From Planctomycetales bacterium (GTDB taxonomy: Bacteria; Planctomycetota; Planctomycetia; Pirellulales; Lacipirellulaceae): a stretch of DNA of 64,000 nucleotides. The translations under genes and the position numbers were made by a program. Of the stretch, positions 9,622 to 19,822 are shown piece by piece (the first letter of the stretch is position 1; every line of letters starts with the position of its first letter). The notes beneath the pieces were generated by a model. That model searched no databases and was not told the origin of the DNA. It saw only the letters and a list, made by a program, of their open reading frames with translations. The DNA lies in the NCBI GenBank assembly GCA_020427155.1, contig JAGQOW010000005.1, forward strand, positions 1 to 64,000. Direction: 5' to 3'.

Positions 9622-10398
9622 ATGAGCGATTACCAACACTCCGAAAAGAGAGAGCTGCTCAGCCACAGTGAGCTGTTGCAGTTGAAACGCTGGAACACCC
9701 CGACCATTTACAACGGTTGGGAGCAGATCACTCGCCAGGATGCGAGCAAAGAAGCTTTCAACCTGGAGCCGACTCAAGATTTTATGCCCCAGATGGGCCC
9801 CATGGTCGGTTACGCGGTCACCGTGGTCTGTGAGCCTGGCAATGCTAAGCACAAGCAAGACTTACCCGACGCGGTGATCGATTCATTTCGTTATATCGCG
9901 TCGGTCCCTGGCCCCAAGATTCTGGTTCTCCAAGATTTGGACAAGCCGGCGACTTACGGCTCGTACTGGGGCGAGGTGAACAGCAATCGCCACCGCGCGC
10001 TAGGCTGTGTGGGGACCATCACCGACGGCGCAATCCGCGATGTTGACGAAATGACCAACGCCGGGTTCAAGGCGCTCGCGCGCCGGTTGTGTGTCGGGCA
10101 TGCCCACGCCTGGCCGGTACGCTGGGGGTGCGAAGTCGAGGTTTTCGGCCGCACGATTGTGCCCGGTCAGTTGATCCATGCCGACAAGCATGGTTTTCTG
10201 GCGATTCCTCTCGGCGAAGAGCAGGGCCTGCTCGAAGCCTCCAAGTTCATGGATACCAACGAGTGCGAAACGGTCATTCCTGCCGCCCGCGATACAGACG
10301 GCAAAAGCATCGAAGAGATCCTGGTTTCCTACGACCAGGCAGGCCAGCAGTTTTCGCGCAACGTCCGCGAAAGATTCGGCCAACAAGGTGAATGGTAG
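9622..10398 (+). CDS. RraA-like / HMG-CHA aldolase family protein
   Basis: 258 residues from the ATG at 9622; the open frame runs 65 codons further upstream and overlaps the start of the divergent gene, which argues for the downstream ATG. The signature GTITDGAIRDVDE (about residue 132) supplies the Arg and Asp pair of the RraA/HMG aldolase fold, preceded by the phosphate- or metal-binding loop region. Members are either divalent-metal aldolases acting on 4-hydroxy-4-methyl-2-oxoglutarate-like acids or the RNase E regulator. Given the catabolic neighbours, an aldolase-type role is more likely. No signal peptide, so cytoplasmic. Confidence 0.82.
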   Translation: MSDYQHSEKRELLSHSELLQLKRWNTPTIYNGWEQITRQDASKEAFNLEPTQDFMPQMGPMVGYAVTVVCEPGNAKHKQDLPDAVIDSFRYIASVPGPKILVLQDLDKPATYGSYWGEVNSNRHRALGCVGTITDGAIRDVDEMTNAGFKALARRLCVGHAHAWPVRWGCEVEVFGRTIVPGQLIHADKHGFLAIPLGEEQGLLEASKFMDTNECETVIPAARDTDGKSIEEILVSYDQAGQQFSRNVRERFGQQGEW

Positions 10399-10406
10399 CG
10401 ATCGGC

Positions 10407-11840
10407 TTAGCCGAATAATTCGCGCACCGGATGGCCGCCGTCAATGATTGGTACCGGGCGGCCCAAGGCATCGGGCAATCTCAATTCGTAGTTAATGCCC
10501 AGCGCATCGTAAATCGTTGCCGCAAGATCTTCAGGGCTTACCGGATGGTCGATCGGGTAGGCCGCATCTTTGTCGCTCGTTCCATAAACGGCCCCGCCTC
10601 GGATGCCGGCGCCTGCAAGCACTGCCGGAAACAGCGTGCTCCAATGGCCGCGGCCCCAGTTGTCGTTGGCCTGCGGAGTGCGTCCCATCTCTCCCATGGC
10701 AACGACCAGTGTCTCGTCCAGCAGTCCCCGTGCTTCTAAATCGACTAGAAGGGCTGACAGTGCCTGATCGAAAGTAGGCAGCAAGTGGTCCTTGACGTCT
10801 TTACTATTAAGATGCGAATCCCAGCTGTAACCGTCAACGCAATCGTAGTGCACCGTGACGAAACGTGCCCCCGCCTCGATGAGTCGGCGCGCAACGAGTG
10901 CCGATTGGCCTAGCAGGTGTCTGCCGTAGCGATCGCGCAGTTGAGCCGATTCCTGACGGATGTTGAAGGCTTGTCGAGTCTCTTCCGAAGTGATCAACGC
11001 GTAGGCACGCTGGCGAAAACGGTCAAAATCTCTCATGCCGCCGTTTTCGAAGCCGCGTTGTGCCTGCTCCAGCTGATCGAGCAGGGATGCCCGATGCTTT
11101 ATGCGATCGACAACCACTTGGTCGGCTGCAGCTAATCCCGCCACCTCAAAGGTTAACTCCGAGTCAGCGCAATCACGCCAATACGGATTGTCTTTGAGAT
11201 CGTGCTTGTCGACTTTGGTGGTCAGCGGATTGTAACGCCGCCCTAGCCAGCCAGCGTGTTCGCCTGGCCGCATGAATTGGCCCTTCTCTTGCAAACGGCC
11301 AAGCGAGTTGGGAACGACCAGGTAGCTAGGGATTGGTTGACTCAGCCCGTTTGCAGAATGTTGGTCGACATATTCGACGATCGAACCCATCGACGGCCAG
11401 TCCTTGGGCGTCGGACTGAAACCTCCGCCGATTGGCACATGCCAGCGGTGTCCCGTTTGAATGTAATGGCCGCCGCCGCTATGGTCGTTGAAATTGTGCG
11501 TCATCGTACGCACCACACAGTACTTGTCCGAGATGTTTGCCAGTTGCGGCAAATGCTCGCACATGATCAAACCCGGCGTGCGTGAACTGATCGGCTTGAA
11601 GGGCCCGCGAATTCGATCTGGCGCCTCGGGCTTCATATCGAAGGTTTCCAGCTGACTGGGACCGCCGAATAGAAACATAAAAATGACCGACTTGGCCCGC
11701 GCGGATCCGGTTAGCAACGACTCGGCCTGCAATACCTTCGGCAGCGACAATCCCAAGAGTCCCGCACCGGCAACTTGCAGAATCTCCCGCCGCGAGACTT
11801 GGTTACAGGCAGATCGCGACGGCCCCAGAATCGAAAGCAT
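10407..11840 (-). CDS. DUF1501 family protein, lone copy
   Basis: 478 residues from the ATG at 11840, which has GGAG 7 bp upstream. The N-terminus has a Tat-like signal, SRREILQVAGAGLLGL. The body has the DUF1501 hallmarks: FLFGGPSQLETFDMKP, HNFNDHSGGGHYIQTG, a catalytic-type metal region near DGYSWDSHLN, and MGEMGRTPQ. The fold is related to alkaline phosphatase/sulfatase-type hydrolases, but no activity is established. Unlike the other four DUF1501 genes in this window, it has no PSD1 gene beside it. It converges on the RraA-like gene with an 8-bp gap. Confidence 0.88.
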   Translation of the reverse strand: MLSILGPSRSACNQVSRREILQVAGAGLLGLSLPKVLQAESLLTGSARAKSVIFMFLFGGPSQLETFDMKPEAPDRIRGPFKPISSRTPGLIMCEHLPQLANISDKYCVVRTMTHNFNDHSGGGHYIQTGHRWHVPIGGGFSPTPKDWPSMGSIVEYVDQHSANGLSQPIPSYLVVPNSLGRLQEKGQFMRPGEHAGWLGRRYNPLTTKVDKHDLKDNPYWRDCADSELTFEVAGLAAADQVVVDRIKHRASLLDQLEQAQRGFENGGMRDFDRFRQRAYALITSEETRQAFNIRQESAQLRDRYGRHLLGQSALVARRLIEAGARFVTVHYDCVDGYSWDSHLNSKDVKDHLLPTFDQALSALLVDLEARGLLDETLVVAMGEMGRTPQANDNWGRGHWSTLFPAVLAGAGIRGGAVYGTSDKDAAYPIDHPVSPEDLAATIYDALGINYELRLPDALGRPVPIIDGGHPVRELFG

Positions 11841-12245
11841 CTTCAAACTCCTATCAAAGGAGTACCGGCTACCAGGTAGGTCTTGAATAAGACCTGCAGC
11901 AGTGAACTTGCACAAAAAAGCCTGATGGTTTTCCTGGGCATCTTAGCAGGTTTGTCCGGCGGTTGCCACGCTTGCCGTCAATACGCCGTACGGTACCTGA
12001 CGCCCTTGGAAATGCCTTGGTTTTGTGGATTCCTGAAAAGTTGCCTTTTCATTTTCTAGAGACAGTTACTTCGCGAATACTTATCTTCCGCGCCTGGCAT
12101 GCTCGCTGACGAGATAACCCAATGATGGACCCAGCCGCAAGGTTCTAGTAAGATCGAGGGGGTCGAGCCTTTCGGTAATGGTCACGGCGTAGAGTACACA
12201 GAGATCGGCAACAATCCCTCGAGTTTTCGGAACAGGTGGTTCTAA
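11841..12245. other. Divergent intergenic region
   Basis: The 405 bp between the DUF1501 gene and the lysozyme-like gene hold no plausible protein. A weak 7-bp hairpin, TGAAAAG at 12034-12040 and CTTTTCA at 12045-12051, is followed by TTTT. Promoters for both outward genes must lie here, but I could not pick a convincing pair of boxes. Confidence 0.45.
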
Positions 12246-13871
12246 ATGCAGATTAAGTTTCTCGTTTCGGGACTTTTCGCGGCTGGATTCATGGCCCTCG
12301 CCCCGATAGTGTCGTTTGCTCAACCGTTTGTCGATGGTATCGATGTTTCTAAGTGGCAGGGGACGATCAATTGGACTTCTGTCAAGAACGACGGCATCGA
12401 CTTCGCATTCGTCAAGGCGACCGAAGGGGTCAACTATATCGACCCTAAGTATCACGCCAACATGCAGGGCGCCGCTGCCGCAGGAGTAATGGTTGGGCCC
12501 TATCATTTCACTCGCATTGATAGCTACGACGGTGTGCCATTTACGTCTTACGATGGCAGCCCGTTTCTGCCGGGCTCCGACCCCTACCTCGATGCGCTTA
12601 GCGAAGCAAACGATTTTCTCGATGCCATCACTCCCTATTACGACACAGGGCAGTATCTGCCGCCGGTTGCCGACGTGGAAGGCTTACCCAGCTTTGGAAG
12701 TCTGAGTTTGGAACGCACCTTCATCTCCAACTGGATGCAGATCTTTTCCGATACGATCAACAACGCGCTCGGCCGGCGGCCGATTATCTACACCAGCAAG
12801 TACGGCGCAAACAATCGCTTTACTTCCACCATCGCTTCGTCCCACGATCTCTGGCTCGCCTGGTGGAAAGACGGTACCTCTAACAATCCCCCCGTACCGT
12901 CGGATACTCCGCTTTGGGACCCTTGGCAGTTCTGGCAGTACACCGACTCGGGAACGGTCAACGGCATCGCCGGCAATGTCGATCGCGACGTGTTCGACGG
13001 CACTTTGCTGGAGCTTCAGCAACAGCTCATTGGTTACGAGCCGCCTGACCCGGGAAGCATCGTGATGATCACCGATTTTGAATCGGATGAAGGCTACTTC
13101 AATTGGCCTACCAGCTATTCGGGAAGCAACGTCGGCATTGGCGCCAGCTCTACTGCCAACCGGGTAACGACCGAGGCCCAGCAAGGAATTGCTTCGCAAG
13201 AAATCTACATCGACGGCGATCCCAGCAGTTGGGTGTACCGGCATGTCTCTGGCATTGGATCTCCCGCGTCCAGCCCGGCGACGAATCTCGCCTTGGAAGC
13301 CACAGGCCATGTCGGGTTTTGGCTAAAGACAACCGATGCAGGCATGACGGTGCGAATAGCGATCGACGATCCCGACACCGCCGACCGAGGAATTGCCAAG
13401 CAAGTGGTTGCCGACGGCCAATGGCACCTGTACGAGTGGGACTTCAGCGATGCTAACCAATGGGAAGCATGGGTCAACGAAGAAGGCATCATCACCGGTC
13501 CGACGGTAACGATCGATTCGATTCAATTCTTCGGGGCAGGGCAGGCAACCTTCTATCTCGATTCGGTAGCGCACAATCCCCTTGGCAGCCTGACCTATGA
13601 AGGCGACTTCGACTACGACGGCGATGTCGACGACGACGACGTCGCGCGGTGGGAGGGTGATTTCGGCACCAACGCCGGTTCTGACTTCGACGACGACGGC
13701 GATAGCGACGGGCTCGACTTCCTGGCCTGGCAACGCAATACAGGTTCGACTGCTGTGATTCCACTCTCGCAGGTTGCCGCGATTCCAGAGCCGACCACCT
13801 CGTTGCTTGCCGCGCTCGGCGCAATTACGACCATTTGCCTGCGCCGCAGACAGCGCCGAATCTGCAATTAG
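12246..13871 (+). CDS. GH25 lysozyme-like protein with PEP-CTERM anchor
   Basis: 541 residues in four parts. A signal peptide ends near SFAQP. A GH25 domain (about residues 28-255) shows DVSKWQG, FAFVKATEG and the acidic motif VADVEG that carries the catalytic Asp and Glu of this muramidase family. A second domain (about 270-445) resembles a carbohydrate-binding beta-sandwich (GHVGFWLKTT, WHLYEWDFSD). Then comes an Asp-rich dockerin-like segment (DFDYDGDVDDDDV, DFDDDGDSDGLDF) with two EF-hand-like loops. The tail IPEPTTSLLAAL plus RRRQRR is a PEP-CTERM anchor. It likely cuts peptidoglycan or a similar glycan at the surface. AGGTGG lies 7 bp before the ATG. Confidence 0.88.
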   Translation: MQIKFLVSGLFAAGFMALAPIVSFAQPFVDGIDVSKWQGTINWTSVKNDGIDFAFVKATEGVNYIDPKYHANMQGAAAAGVMVGPYHFTRIDSYDGVPFTSYDGSPFLPGSDPYLDALSEANDFLDAITPYYDTGQYLPPVADVEGLPSFGSLSLERTFISNWMQIFSDTINNALGRRPIIYTSKYGANNRFTSTIASSHDLWLAWWKDGTSNNPPVPSDTPLWDPWQFWQYTDSGTVNGIAGNVDRDVFDGTLLELQQQLIGYEPPDPGSIVMITDFESDEGYFNWPTSYSGSNVGIGASSTANRVTTEAQQGIASQEIYIDGDPSSWVYRHVSGIGSPASSPATNLALEATGHVGFWLKTTDAGMTVRIAIDDPDTADRGIAKQVVADGQWHLYEWDFSDANQWEAWVNEEGIITGPTVTIDSIQFFGAGQATFYLDSVAHNPLGSLTYEGDFDYDGDVDDDDVARWEGDFGTNAGSDFDDDGDSDGLDFLAWQRNTGSTAVIPLSQVAAIPEPTTSLLAALGAITTICLRRRQRRICN

Positions 13872-13893
13872 CTGAGAGTTTAAGCTGCCGCAT

Positions 13894-13923
13894 CCCTGCT
13901 CGGCCTCAGTTAGCCGAGCAGGG
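13894..13923. terminator. Bidirectional hairpin terminator
   Basis: CCCTGCTCGGC at 13894-13904 pairs perfectly with GCCGAGCAGGG at 13913-13923 across an 8-nt loop. It lies between the stop codons of two convergent genes, 22 bp from one and 15 bp from the other, which is where a shared terminator is expected. No clear T-run follows. Confidence 0.65.
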
Positions 13924-13938
13924 TGCTGCTTGCGAATT

Positions 13939-15012
13939 TCAAACGCTTCGGGGTCGGCGCCATCCGAGCCCGATTAGTGCGATGCCGGCCAGCATTACCG
14001 AACTCGGTTCGGGAATTGCTTCCAGCACATAGCCGACAATCGGATCTGCAGTATCGCTGGCCCATTCACCGCCGGGAGCCAATTCTCCGCTTGCCTCTAG
14101 CGAGAAAGAGATGTCGATCGTCTTGCCCAAGGCCATATTCGGATTGCCCATCGAGTCTTTCAAAAAACCTTTGAAAGGAGCGCAAATCTCAATCTCATGC
14201 CCGTCAGGCGAAAGGGCAACCGACATGATGCCCGGTACGACGGGGCCCTTATCTTCTACCAACGTGAGTGTATCGTTGTCGTGATAGACCCACTGGGTGT
14301 AGTCGTCATATGTGCCGTTGGCGGGGTCAACAAATCCGGGGGTGTAGGGGCCTGGAGCGCCTGCCGGCCAGACTCCGTTCGTTAGATTCATAAAGTCCTG
14401 GTTGAGTTCTACGCTGCCGTTGGCGTCGTGGCTGAGGTAGTGGGCGGTATTCAACGAGCCGCCAAAATACTCGGCCTCCATGTTCATATCGTAGCGATCG
14501 ACTCCCGAAGTAGGATAATAGCCCCCCTCGTGAATGAAATAGCCCGTACTGTCGTTGTTGTCGACATCGATCGTGACGATGACATAGTATCGGCCTTCTT
14601 TCCCCTGAGCCGCGGTCTGGGTTCTGCCAATCACGCCGTCTGCCTTGAAGTAGGCATAAAGATTGTTCGCGTCGTGCGTGAACTTGTACTCCAGAATGTC
14701 GACATCAGGGTGATCGACATAGGCCGGCTGGCCTCCCAAAGTGCCGTGATCGGTGTCATGCACGTCGAATACCCCGTTGTGCATCACGCCTGGGCCGCCG
14801 TCGGGATCGGTGTACGTCGGCACCGCAGCCCAATCGCCAAAGAGACCGTCTACTGTAATCTGCCGCATTGGCTCGGCTTGCGCGCCAACGCTCATCACGA
14901 GATGCAGCAGAGCAAGCACGACCAGTCTCGGGAAAAGGCAGGTAGCTGCCCTCTTCAATTGCTGCTTGATGAAGGCTCGTGTTCGAGTGGCAGGTTTTGT
15001 CGTAGTCATCAT
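13939..15012 (-). CDS. PEP-CTERM protein with secreted beta-rich domain
   Basis: 358 residues from the ATG at 15012, chosen because GAGGG lies 8 bp upstream. The long signal peptide runs to SVGAQA. The mature part, beginning ITVDGLFGDWAAVPTY, resembles the 'DGxxxDWxxxP' start of carbohydrate-binding family-9-like or DOMON-like domains that measure out 'delta' displacement values in many planctomycete proteins. The C-terminus has IPEPSSVMLAGIALIGLGW and a basic tail, a PEP-CTERM anchor. Role unknown; probably a surface glycan-binding or structural protein. Convergent with the lysozyme-like gene. Confidence 0.82.
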   Translation of the reverse strand: MMTTTKPATRTRAFIKQQLKRAATCLFPRLVVLALLHLVMSVGAQAEPMRQITVDGLFGDWAAVPTYTDPDGGPGVMHNGVFDVHDTDHGTLGGQPAYVDHPDVDILEYKFTHDANNLYAYFKADGVIGRTQTAAQGKEGRYYVIVTIDVDNNDSTGYFIHEGGYYPTSGVDRYDMNMEAEYFGGSLNTAHYLSHDANGSVELNQDFMNLTNGVWPAGAPGPYTPGFVDPANGTYDDYTQWVYHDNDTLTLVEDKGPVVPGIMSVALSPDGHEIEICAPFKGFLKDSMGNPNMALGKTIDISFSLEASGELAPGGEWASDTADPIVGYVLEAIPEPSSVMLAGIALIGLGWRRPRSV

Positions 15013-15577
15013 ATTCTTAACCCTCATTAGGTAATTTGTGGCGAAACGTAGAACGATTCCCTTGCGATTGAGAGGCCAAATCCCTCGGCATGCATCGCTA
15101 ACCAAAAATGTGCGACAGGCTGCAGCGCAGGTCGTGCCATACGCTATTTCCAGAGTTGGTCGACGTCAGGTTCAGGGCGACCCGAAATGAGCGAAACCAG
15201 ATTCCAAGCCGTGAGGCAGCCTTAGTCGGTTGCAAGTCGGCAAACTAGAAAACGCCGATCCAAGTCGGCGATCGCCCAAAACGGCGAAAGGGTTTGCCAA
15301 AAAGAGAAACTACATGAGCAGCAGTCAATGAATCGCCTGGAAATAGCCGACGGCCTGTCCAGACTTGCAGGCCTTTATCTCGACCTAGGGTATCAAGGCA
15401 AAATCGCCAAGTCAAGGTTTTTCGTGCTTTTTTGCAGCGCCTTTTAGGAGGCCAACGGGTGCGGAAGGGCTGAATCCATATCTGGAAACCCTGCATCCCA
15501 AACGTCTTTCTGCAGCCGTTTCACCTGCAGCGCCGCTCGCACGAGCCTGCCTGCGACAGGAACCAGCCAGGGCCCGG
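15013..15577. other. Intergenic region, no gene seen
   Basis: This 565-bp region lies upstream of the PEP-CTERM gene and downstream of a DUF1501 gene, both minus strand. A minus-strand frame of 83 codons at 15245-15496 has an implausible Arg/Trp-rich composition and no ribosome site. A small dyad, CGCCGA at 15253-15258 and TCGGCG at 15265-15270, is the only structure noted. Confidence 0.45.
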
Positions 15578-17017
15578 TTACGCCAGAATCTCTCTTACGA
15601 CTGAGCCGTGCACGTCGGTTAGCCGTCGCTCGATCCCATTGTGGTAGAACGTCAGCCGCTTGTGATCGAGTCCCAGCAGGTGCAGGATCGTGGCGTGAAA
15701 GTCGTGAACCGTCATGACGTTTTCTGTTGACTTGAAGCCGAATTCGTCAGTAGCGCCGTAGGTGAACGGGGCTCGCACACCTGCGCCTGCCAGCCAGCAA
15801 GTAAACCCGTTGGGGTTGTGATCGCGCCCATAGGTTCCCATCTGGAACATCGGCATACGGCCGAACTCCGTACAGAAGACCACCAACGTCGATTCGAGCA
15901 AGCCGCGCTGTTTCAGATCGGCCAACAGGCCTGCCACCGGCTGATCGAGGATTTCGGCGTGCACGTCATACTGCTCCTTGAGTTTACTGTGACCGTCCCA
16001 ATTGAGATTGCCTCCCGAGGCATAAGCGCCGTTGAATAATTGGACGAAACGTACACCACGCTCTATCAGTCGCCGGGCAAGAATACAATTGCGGCCAAAA
16101 GCGGCCTTGTTGCCATTGGTGCTATCCGCCCCATAGAGCGTCAACGTATGCTGCGATTCGTTGGTCACGTCGGCTGCTTCGGGGATCGAGAGTTGCATCC
16201 GGGCAGCCAACTCGTAACTGGCAATCCGAGCCGCAAGCGCTTGGTCGCCCGGGAATTGTTCGAGATGCCGTTGATTAAGCAGGTTGAGCACGCTGCGTGC
16301 CTGGGCATCCGACTTCGCATTGCCATCTCCCGGCGGATGAAGATACCGGATTGGCTTGGTGGTGCTGAAGGGCGTGCCTTGAAACGCAGCCGGGAGAAAA
16401 CCGCTGGCCCAGTTGTTTGGCCCTGCTTGCGGCATTCCCCGCGGATCTTCGATCGCCACGAACGAAGGCAAGTCCTGATTCTCAGTACCTAGCGCATAAC
16501 TGATCCACGAACCCATGCTGGGAAAGCCGTCGAACGTAAAACCGGTCGACATCACGTTTTCGCCCGGCCCGTGGGTATTGGTCTTCGTCGTGAGCGAATG
16601 CAGGTAGCAGATTTCGTCCGAGTGTTGGCCGATCTGTGCCACCAGATCGGAAACCATCTTGCCGCACTCGCCACGCGGACGAAACGGCCACAGCGGACGC
16701 GTCAGATTGCCATTCTCACCTTGAAACGAGGTCAGCTTCTCGTTACCCGGCAATGGTTTGCCGTCGTACCTTATTAACTCGGGCTTGTAGTCGAACGTAT
16801 CAACCTGGCTCAGCGCACCTGAGCAAAAAACCATCAACACGTTTTTCGCTCGCGGCACAGACATCGGTGGCCGCGCCGCATAAGGATTGGCCTGGTCAAT
16901 CTGCGGCCGGAGAGGTTCGTCGCTGGCCAGCAACCCCCCCTCGGCCAGCAAAGACGCCAGCGCAATCCCTCGCAAACCGTCGCAAGTATTGGTCAGAAAC
17001 GTGCGTCGAGAAATCAT
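15578..17017 (-). CDS. DUF1501 family protein (pair 1)
   Basis: 479 residues. A Tat signal, [18 protein letters not shown], opens the protein. DUF1501 motifs follow: [51 protein letters not shown] and FCTEFGRMP, ending with [15 protein letters not shown]. It starts 6 bp after the stop of the PSD1 gene upstream, so the two are cotranscribed and perhaps translationally coupled. The pairing of PSD1 and DUF1501 genes is a regular planctomycete arrangement; a joint exported complex is inferred, not shown. Confidence 0.92.
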   Translation of the reverse strand: MISRRTFLTNTCDGLRGIALASLLAEGGLLASDEPLRPQIDQANPYAARPPMSVPRAKNVLMVFCSGALSQVDTFDYKPELIRYDGKPLPGNEKLTSFQGENGNLTRPLWPFRPRGECGKMVSDLVAQIGQHSDEICYLHSLTTKTNTHGPGENVMSTGFTFDGFPSMGSWISYALGTENQDLPSFVAIEDPRGMPQAGPNNWASGFLPAAFQGTPFSTTKPIRYLHPPGDGNAKSDAQARSVLNLLNQRHLEQFPGDQALAARIASYELAARMQLSIPEAADVTNESQHTLTLYGADSTNGNKAAFGRNCILARRLIERGVRFVQLFNGAYASGGNLNWDGHSKLKEQYDVHAEILDQPVAGLLADLKQRGLLESTLVVFCTEFGRMPMFQMGTYGRDHNPNGFTCWLAGAGVRAPFTYGATDEFGFKSTENVMTVHDFHATILHLLGLDHKRLTFYHNGIERRLTDVHGSVVREILA

Positions 17018-17023
17018 GGCGAG

Positions 17024-19822
17024 CTATTGCAAGAAGACGAATTCGTTGGTGTTGAACAGCACACGTCCCACCTGTTCAAGGCCGTGCTGTTCGCACAGCG
17101 ATGCAAGTTGACGTGCTTCTTCTTCCGTGGGAGTACGGCCCAGTGCGAGTTCCATAGCGCGAGTTGCCTGTTCCAGAGGCGCATCGCCTGCGAGCGAGCG
17201 GACGCGTTCAGCGAAAAACTTTGCCTGTCGATTGACAAAAGTACTATTGAGCAGGTTAAGCGCCTGGACGGGGGTAATCGATCGAGAACGCTTCGCGGTC
17301 ATCTGCCCCGCATCGGGACAATCAAAAGCGCCGAATACGTCGACCTGCTGCATGCGTATCTTCTTGGCGTAAACCATTCGCCGCCAACCCGCAGGGTCAA
17401 ATTCTTCTTTCGGTACGTAATCGGACAACCCTCCCGATTGATTGAAAAAATCGAAACCCGGTCCCGAGGATTCCAGGTTCAATTTGCCGCTGACCTGCAA
17501 TATCGAGTCGCGCAGCGCTTCCGCCTCCAAGCGACGGGGAGGAAAACGCCAGAGCAATCGGCAGTCGGCATCGACGGCCAACGCTGCGGGGCGCGGCTCG
17601 TGAGATTGGCAGAACGTGCTGGACGTGAGAATCAGACGGTGCAGCGACTTGAGCGACCAGCCGCTGCGAACGAATTCTCGCGCGAGCCAGTCGAGCAACT
17701 CCGGATGCGACGGGTCCGAGCCCATCTTGCCCAGGTCGGAAGGAGTACGGACCAACCCCGTGCCAAAATGGTGCTGCCAAATGCGGTTGACCATCACACG
17801 TGCCGTCAACGGATTGTTAGGATCTGCCAGATGCCGCGCTAGCGCCACACGGCGTTCCGATTCGTCTGCCAGCGGATCCACTTTCAGCGATCCGAGTACA
17901 TCGGGAACATCGGGCTCGACTTCTTCCAGTCGCTGCATCGGATCACCCCGTTTGAGCCGATACGAAGGTTCCGCTGCGCGGGCGACCGCGGCAAACACCT
18001 GCGGACCCGCACTGAGTCGGTCGTAGTCACTCGCCAGGTCGCGAGTCCTGGCCAATTGAGCCACCAGGCTCTCGACGCCGGTCGCGTCGATGCCCTGTAG
18101 CGTCACGATCTCAACAGGCCGGGTGTCTTCCTGGTGGAGCATCCGGCGGCTCGTATCGGCAACAGTCCTCCAATCGCCTGCTGGGCTGCGAACCTTGATC
18201 TCGTAGTCGACCGGAAACTCGGACCCTCTCTGCCACACGATGCGGTCGATCACTCCCGTCTTGCCAAGTTCTATTTCGATCCATGCCGGTCCTGCCGTAT
18301 TGGCAATCCAGGGAAACCGATCGTCATGCTGCAATAAACCGTCGATCAGGTTGTCTGGATGGCGAGATTGGTTCTCTAACGCGAAACTCGATGCCGTGGC
18401 CCGCGCACCCTGCGAGGCCAGGGCAACGTTCTGGCTCGTGGCTTGATCGGCCGACCAAACCTCGAATTCGTAGAGTGTCGCACGGCCGCGGTTGCTGGAT
18501 TCGCGGATCTCCATCCGCACCGCGTCGGCAACGATCGGCTCGAATTTCTCGACTTGTTGGTGGGGGGTCAGCGCAGGTAGCAAGCCAAAGTTCGTCCGCA
18601 TCGATTCCAAACTTTGCAGGGCCCCGTCGAGTTGCTTCTTCACCTCGATTGCTCGCTCGGTCCAGCGATCGTTCTCTGCACCACGCATACGGCGTTCGCC
18701 ATAGTGGATGCCGGCAAATATGGCTTGGAACGAATAGTAGTCGCGTTGAGCAATCGGGTCGAACTTGTGGCTATGGCATCGCGCGCAGCCCATCGTCAAA
18801 CCCAAGAACGCACCGCTCACCGTGCGAATCACTTCGTCCAATTCGTCTTGTCGGGCTTGTCGCATCGATTCTTCGTCTTTGCCGACTTGCCCTGGCAGAT
18901 TGGCCGGACCTGCTACCAGAAAGCCCGTCGCAGCATCTTTGCCGACCGTGTCGCCCGCCAGTTGTTCGAATATGAACTGGTTGTACGGCAAGTCTCGGTT
19001 CAGTGCTTCGATCAGCCAATCGCGATAGGGCCAAGCGCGAGGTCGCGCCGAGTTGGTCTCGTAGCCGGTCGTCTCGGCCCACCGAATCACATCCAGCCAA
19101 TGCTGTGCCCAGCGTTCGCCGTAACGGGGCGAAGCGAGCAAGCTGTCGACGAGTGCCTCATGGGAACTCGGTTTCTCTGGCTGCACTTCTCCCTTGGGCG
19201 GCAGGCCGTGAAGCGTGAGCGAAACGCGCCGTTCCAGCACACGCGGCGCAGCGCGTGGCGACGGCTCGAGACCTGCTGCACGCAGTCGCGCCAGCACAAA
19301 GGCATCGATCGGGTTGGCGATCCAAGGATCGTCTATCTCGGGAGGCACGACCGCGGATAGTGGTTGGAGCGACCAGTGCTGCGGATGATCAGCTTCGTGT
19401 TCATCCGGCATCACGGCTCCCTGGTCGATCCACGCCCGCAGGGCGTCCACCTGGGCAGCACTCAAGGGCTCACCCTCCGGCGGCATCTGCAGGTCGGGTT
19501 CTTTACCCGCAACGACACGAATGAGAAAACTCGCATCACTGTTGCCGGGGACGATCGCAGGTTCGCCCCAGTCCCCGCCCTCGAGCAATCTCGAACGTTC
19601 GTCTAGCCTCAGGCCGCTCTCCTGCTCTGTTGCTCCATGGCACGAGAAGCAGTGTTGGGCAAGGATTGGCTGAACATCCCGCTGATAATCGACCATCGGA
19701 GGACCGGTCGCATCAACAGCGCCTACCGAAGGAGAGTTCACGAAACCAACAGCGAGTACAAACGCAATTGCTGGAACGAATCTCCAGCTTTTTGCAGTCA
19801 GTTTGGAAGACTTGCCGCTCAT
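17024..19822 (-). CDS. PSD1 protein with discoidin-like insert (pair 1)
   Basis: 932 residues from the ATG at 19822. After a signal peptide comes a PSCyt1 domain with the haem motif CFSCH near residue 58 and LQMPPEG, whose Met could be a haem ligand. A DUF1549 domain follows, with a second haem-type motif, CARCHSHKFDP. Between this and the C-terminal DUF1553 domain sits an F5/8 type C (discoidin)-like module: LYEFEVWSAD, HPDNLIDG, WIEIELGKTGVIDRIVW. DUF1553 then shows NPLTARVMVNRIWQHHFG and ends FNTNEFVFLQ. Likely an exported di-haem protein that binds glycan. It opens the two-gene operon with the DUF1501 gene and diverges from the next PSD1 gene. Confidence 0.92.
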   Translation of the reverse strand: MSGKSSKLTAKSWRFVPAIAFVLAVGFVNSPSVGAVDATGPPMVDYQRDVQPILAQHCFSCHGATEQESGLRLDERSRLLEGGDWGEPAIVPGNSDASFLIRVVAGKEPDLQMPPEGEPLSAAQVDALRAWIDQGAVMPDEHEADHPQHWSLQPLSAVVPPEIDDPWIANPIDAFVLARLRAAGLEPSPRAAPRVLERRVSLTLHGLPPKGEVQPEKPSSHEALVDSLLASPRYGERWAQHWLDVIRWAETTGYETNSARPRAWPYRDWLIEALNRDLPYNQFIFEQLAGDTVGKDAATGFLVAGPANLPGQVGKDEESMRQARQDELDEVIRTVSGAFLGLTMGCARCHSHKFDPIAQRDYYSFQAIFAGIHYGERRMRGAENDRWTERAIEVKKQLDGALQSLESMRTNFGLLPALTPHQQVEKFEPIVADAVRMEIRESSNRGRATLYEFEVWSADQATSQNVALASQGARATASSFALENQSRHPDNLIDGLLQHDDRFPWIANTAGPAWIEIELGKTGVIDRIVWQRGSEFPVDYEIKVRSPAGDWRTVADTSRRMLHQEDTRPVEIVTLQGIDATGVESLVAQLARTRDLASDYDRLSAGPQVFAAVARAAEPSYRLKRGDPMQRLEEVEPDVPDVLGSLKVDPLADESERRVALARHLADPNNPLTARVMVNRIWQHHFGTGLVRTPSDLGKMGSDPSHPELLDWLAREFVRSGWSLKSLHRLILTSSTFCQSHEPRPAALAVDADCRLLWRFPPRRLEAEALRDSILQVSGKLNLESSGPGFDFFNQSGGLSDYVPKEEFDPAGWRRMVYAKKIRMQQVDVFGAFDCPDAGQMTAKRSRSITPVQALNLLNSTFVNRQAKFFAERVRSLAGDAPLEQATRAMELALGRTPTEEEARQLASLCEQHGLEQVGRVLFNTNEFVFLQ

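Noticed and set aside
15245..15496. 83-codon minus-strand frame in the intergenic region
   Set aside because: Arg/Trp-rich product, no ribosome site, no protein-like pattern.
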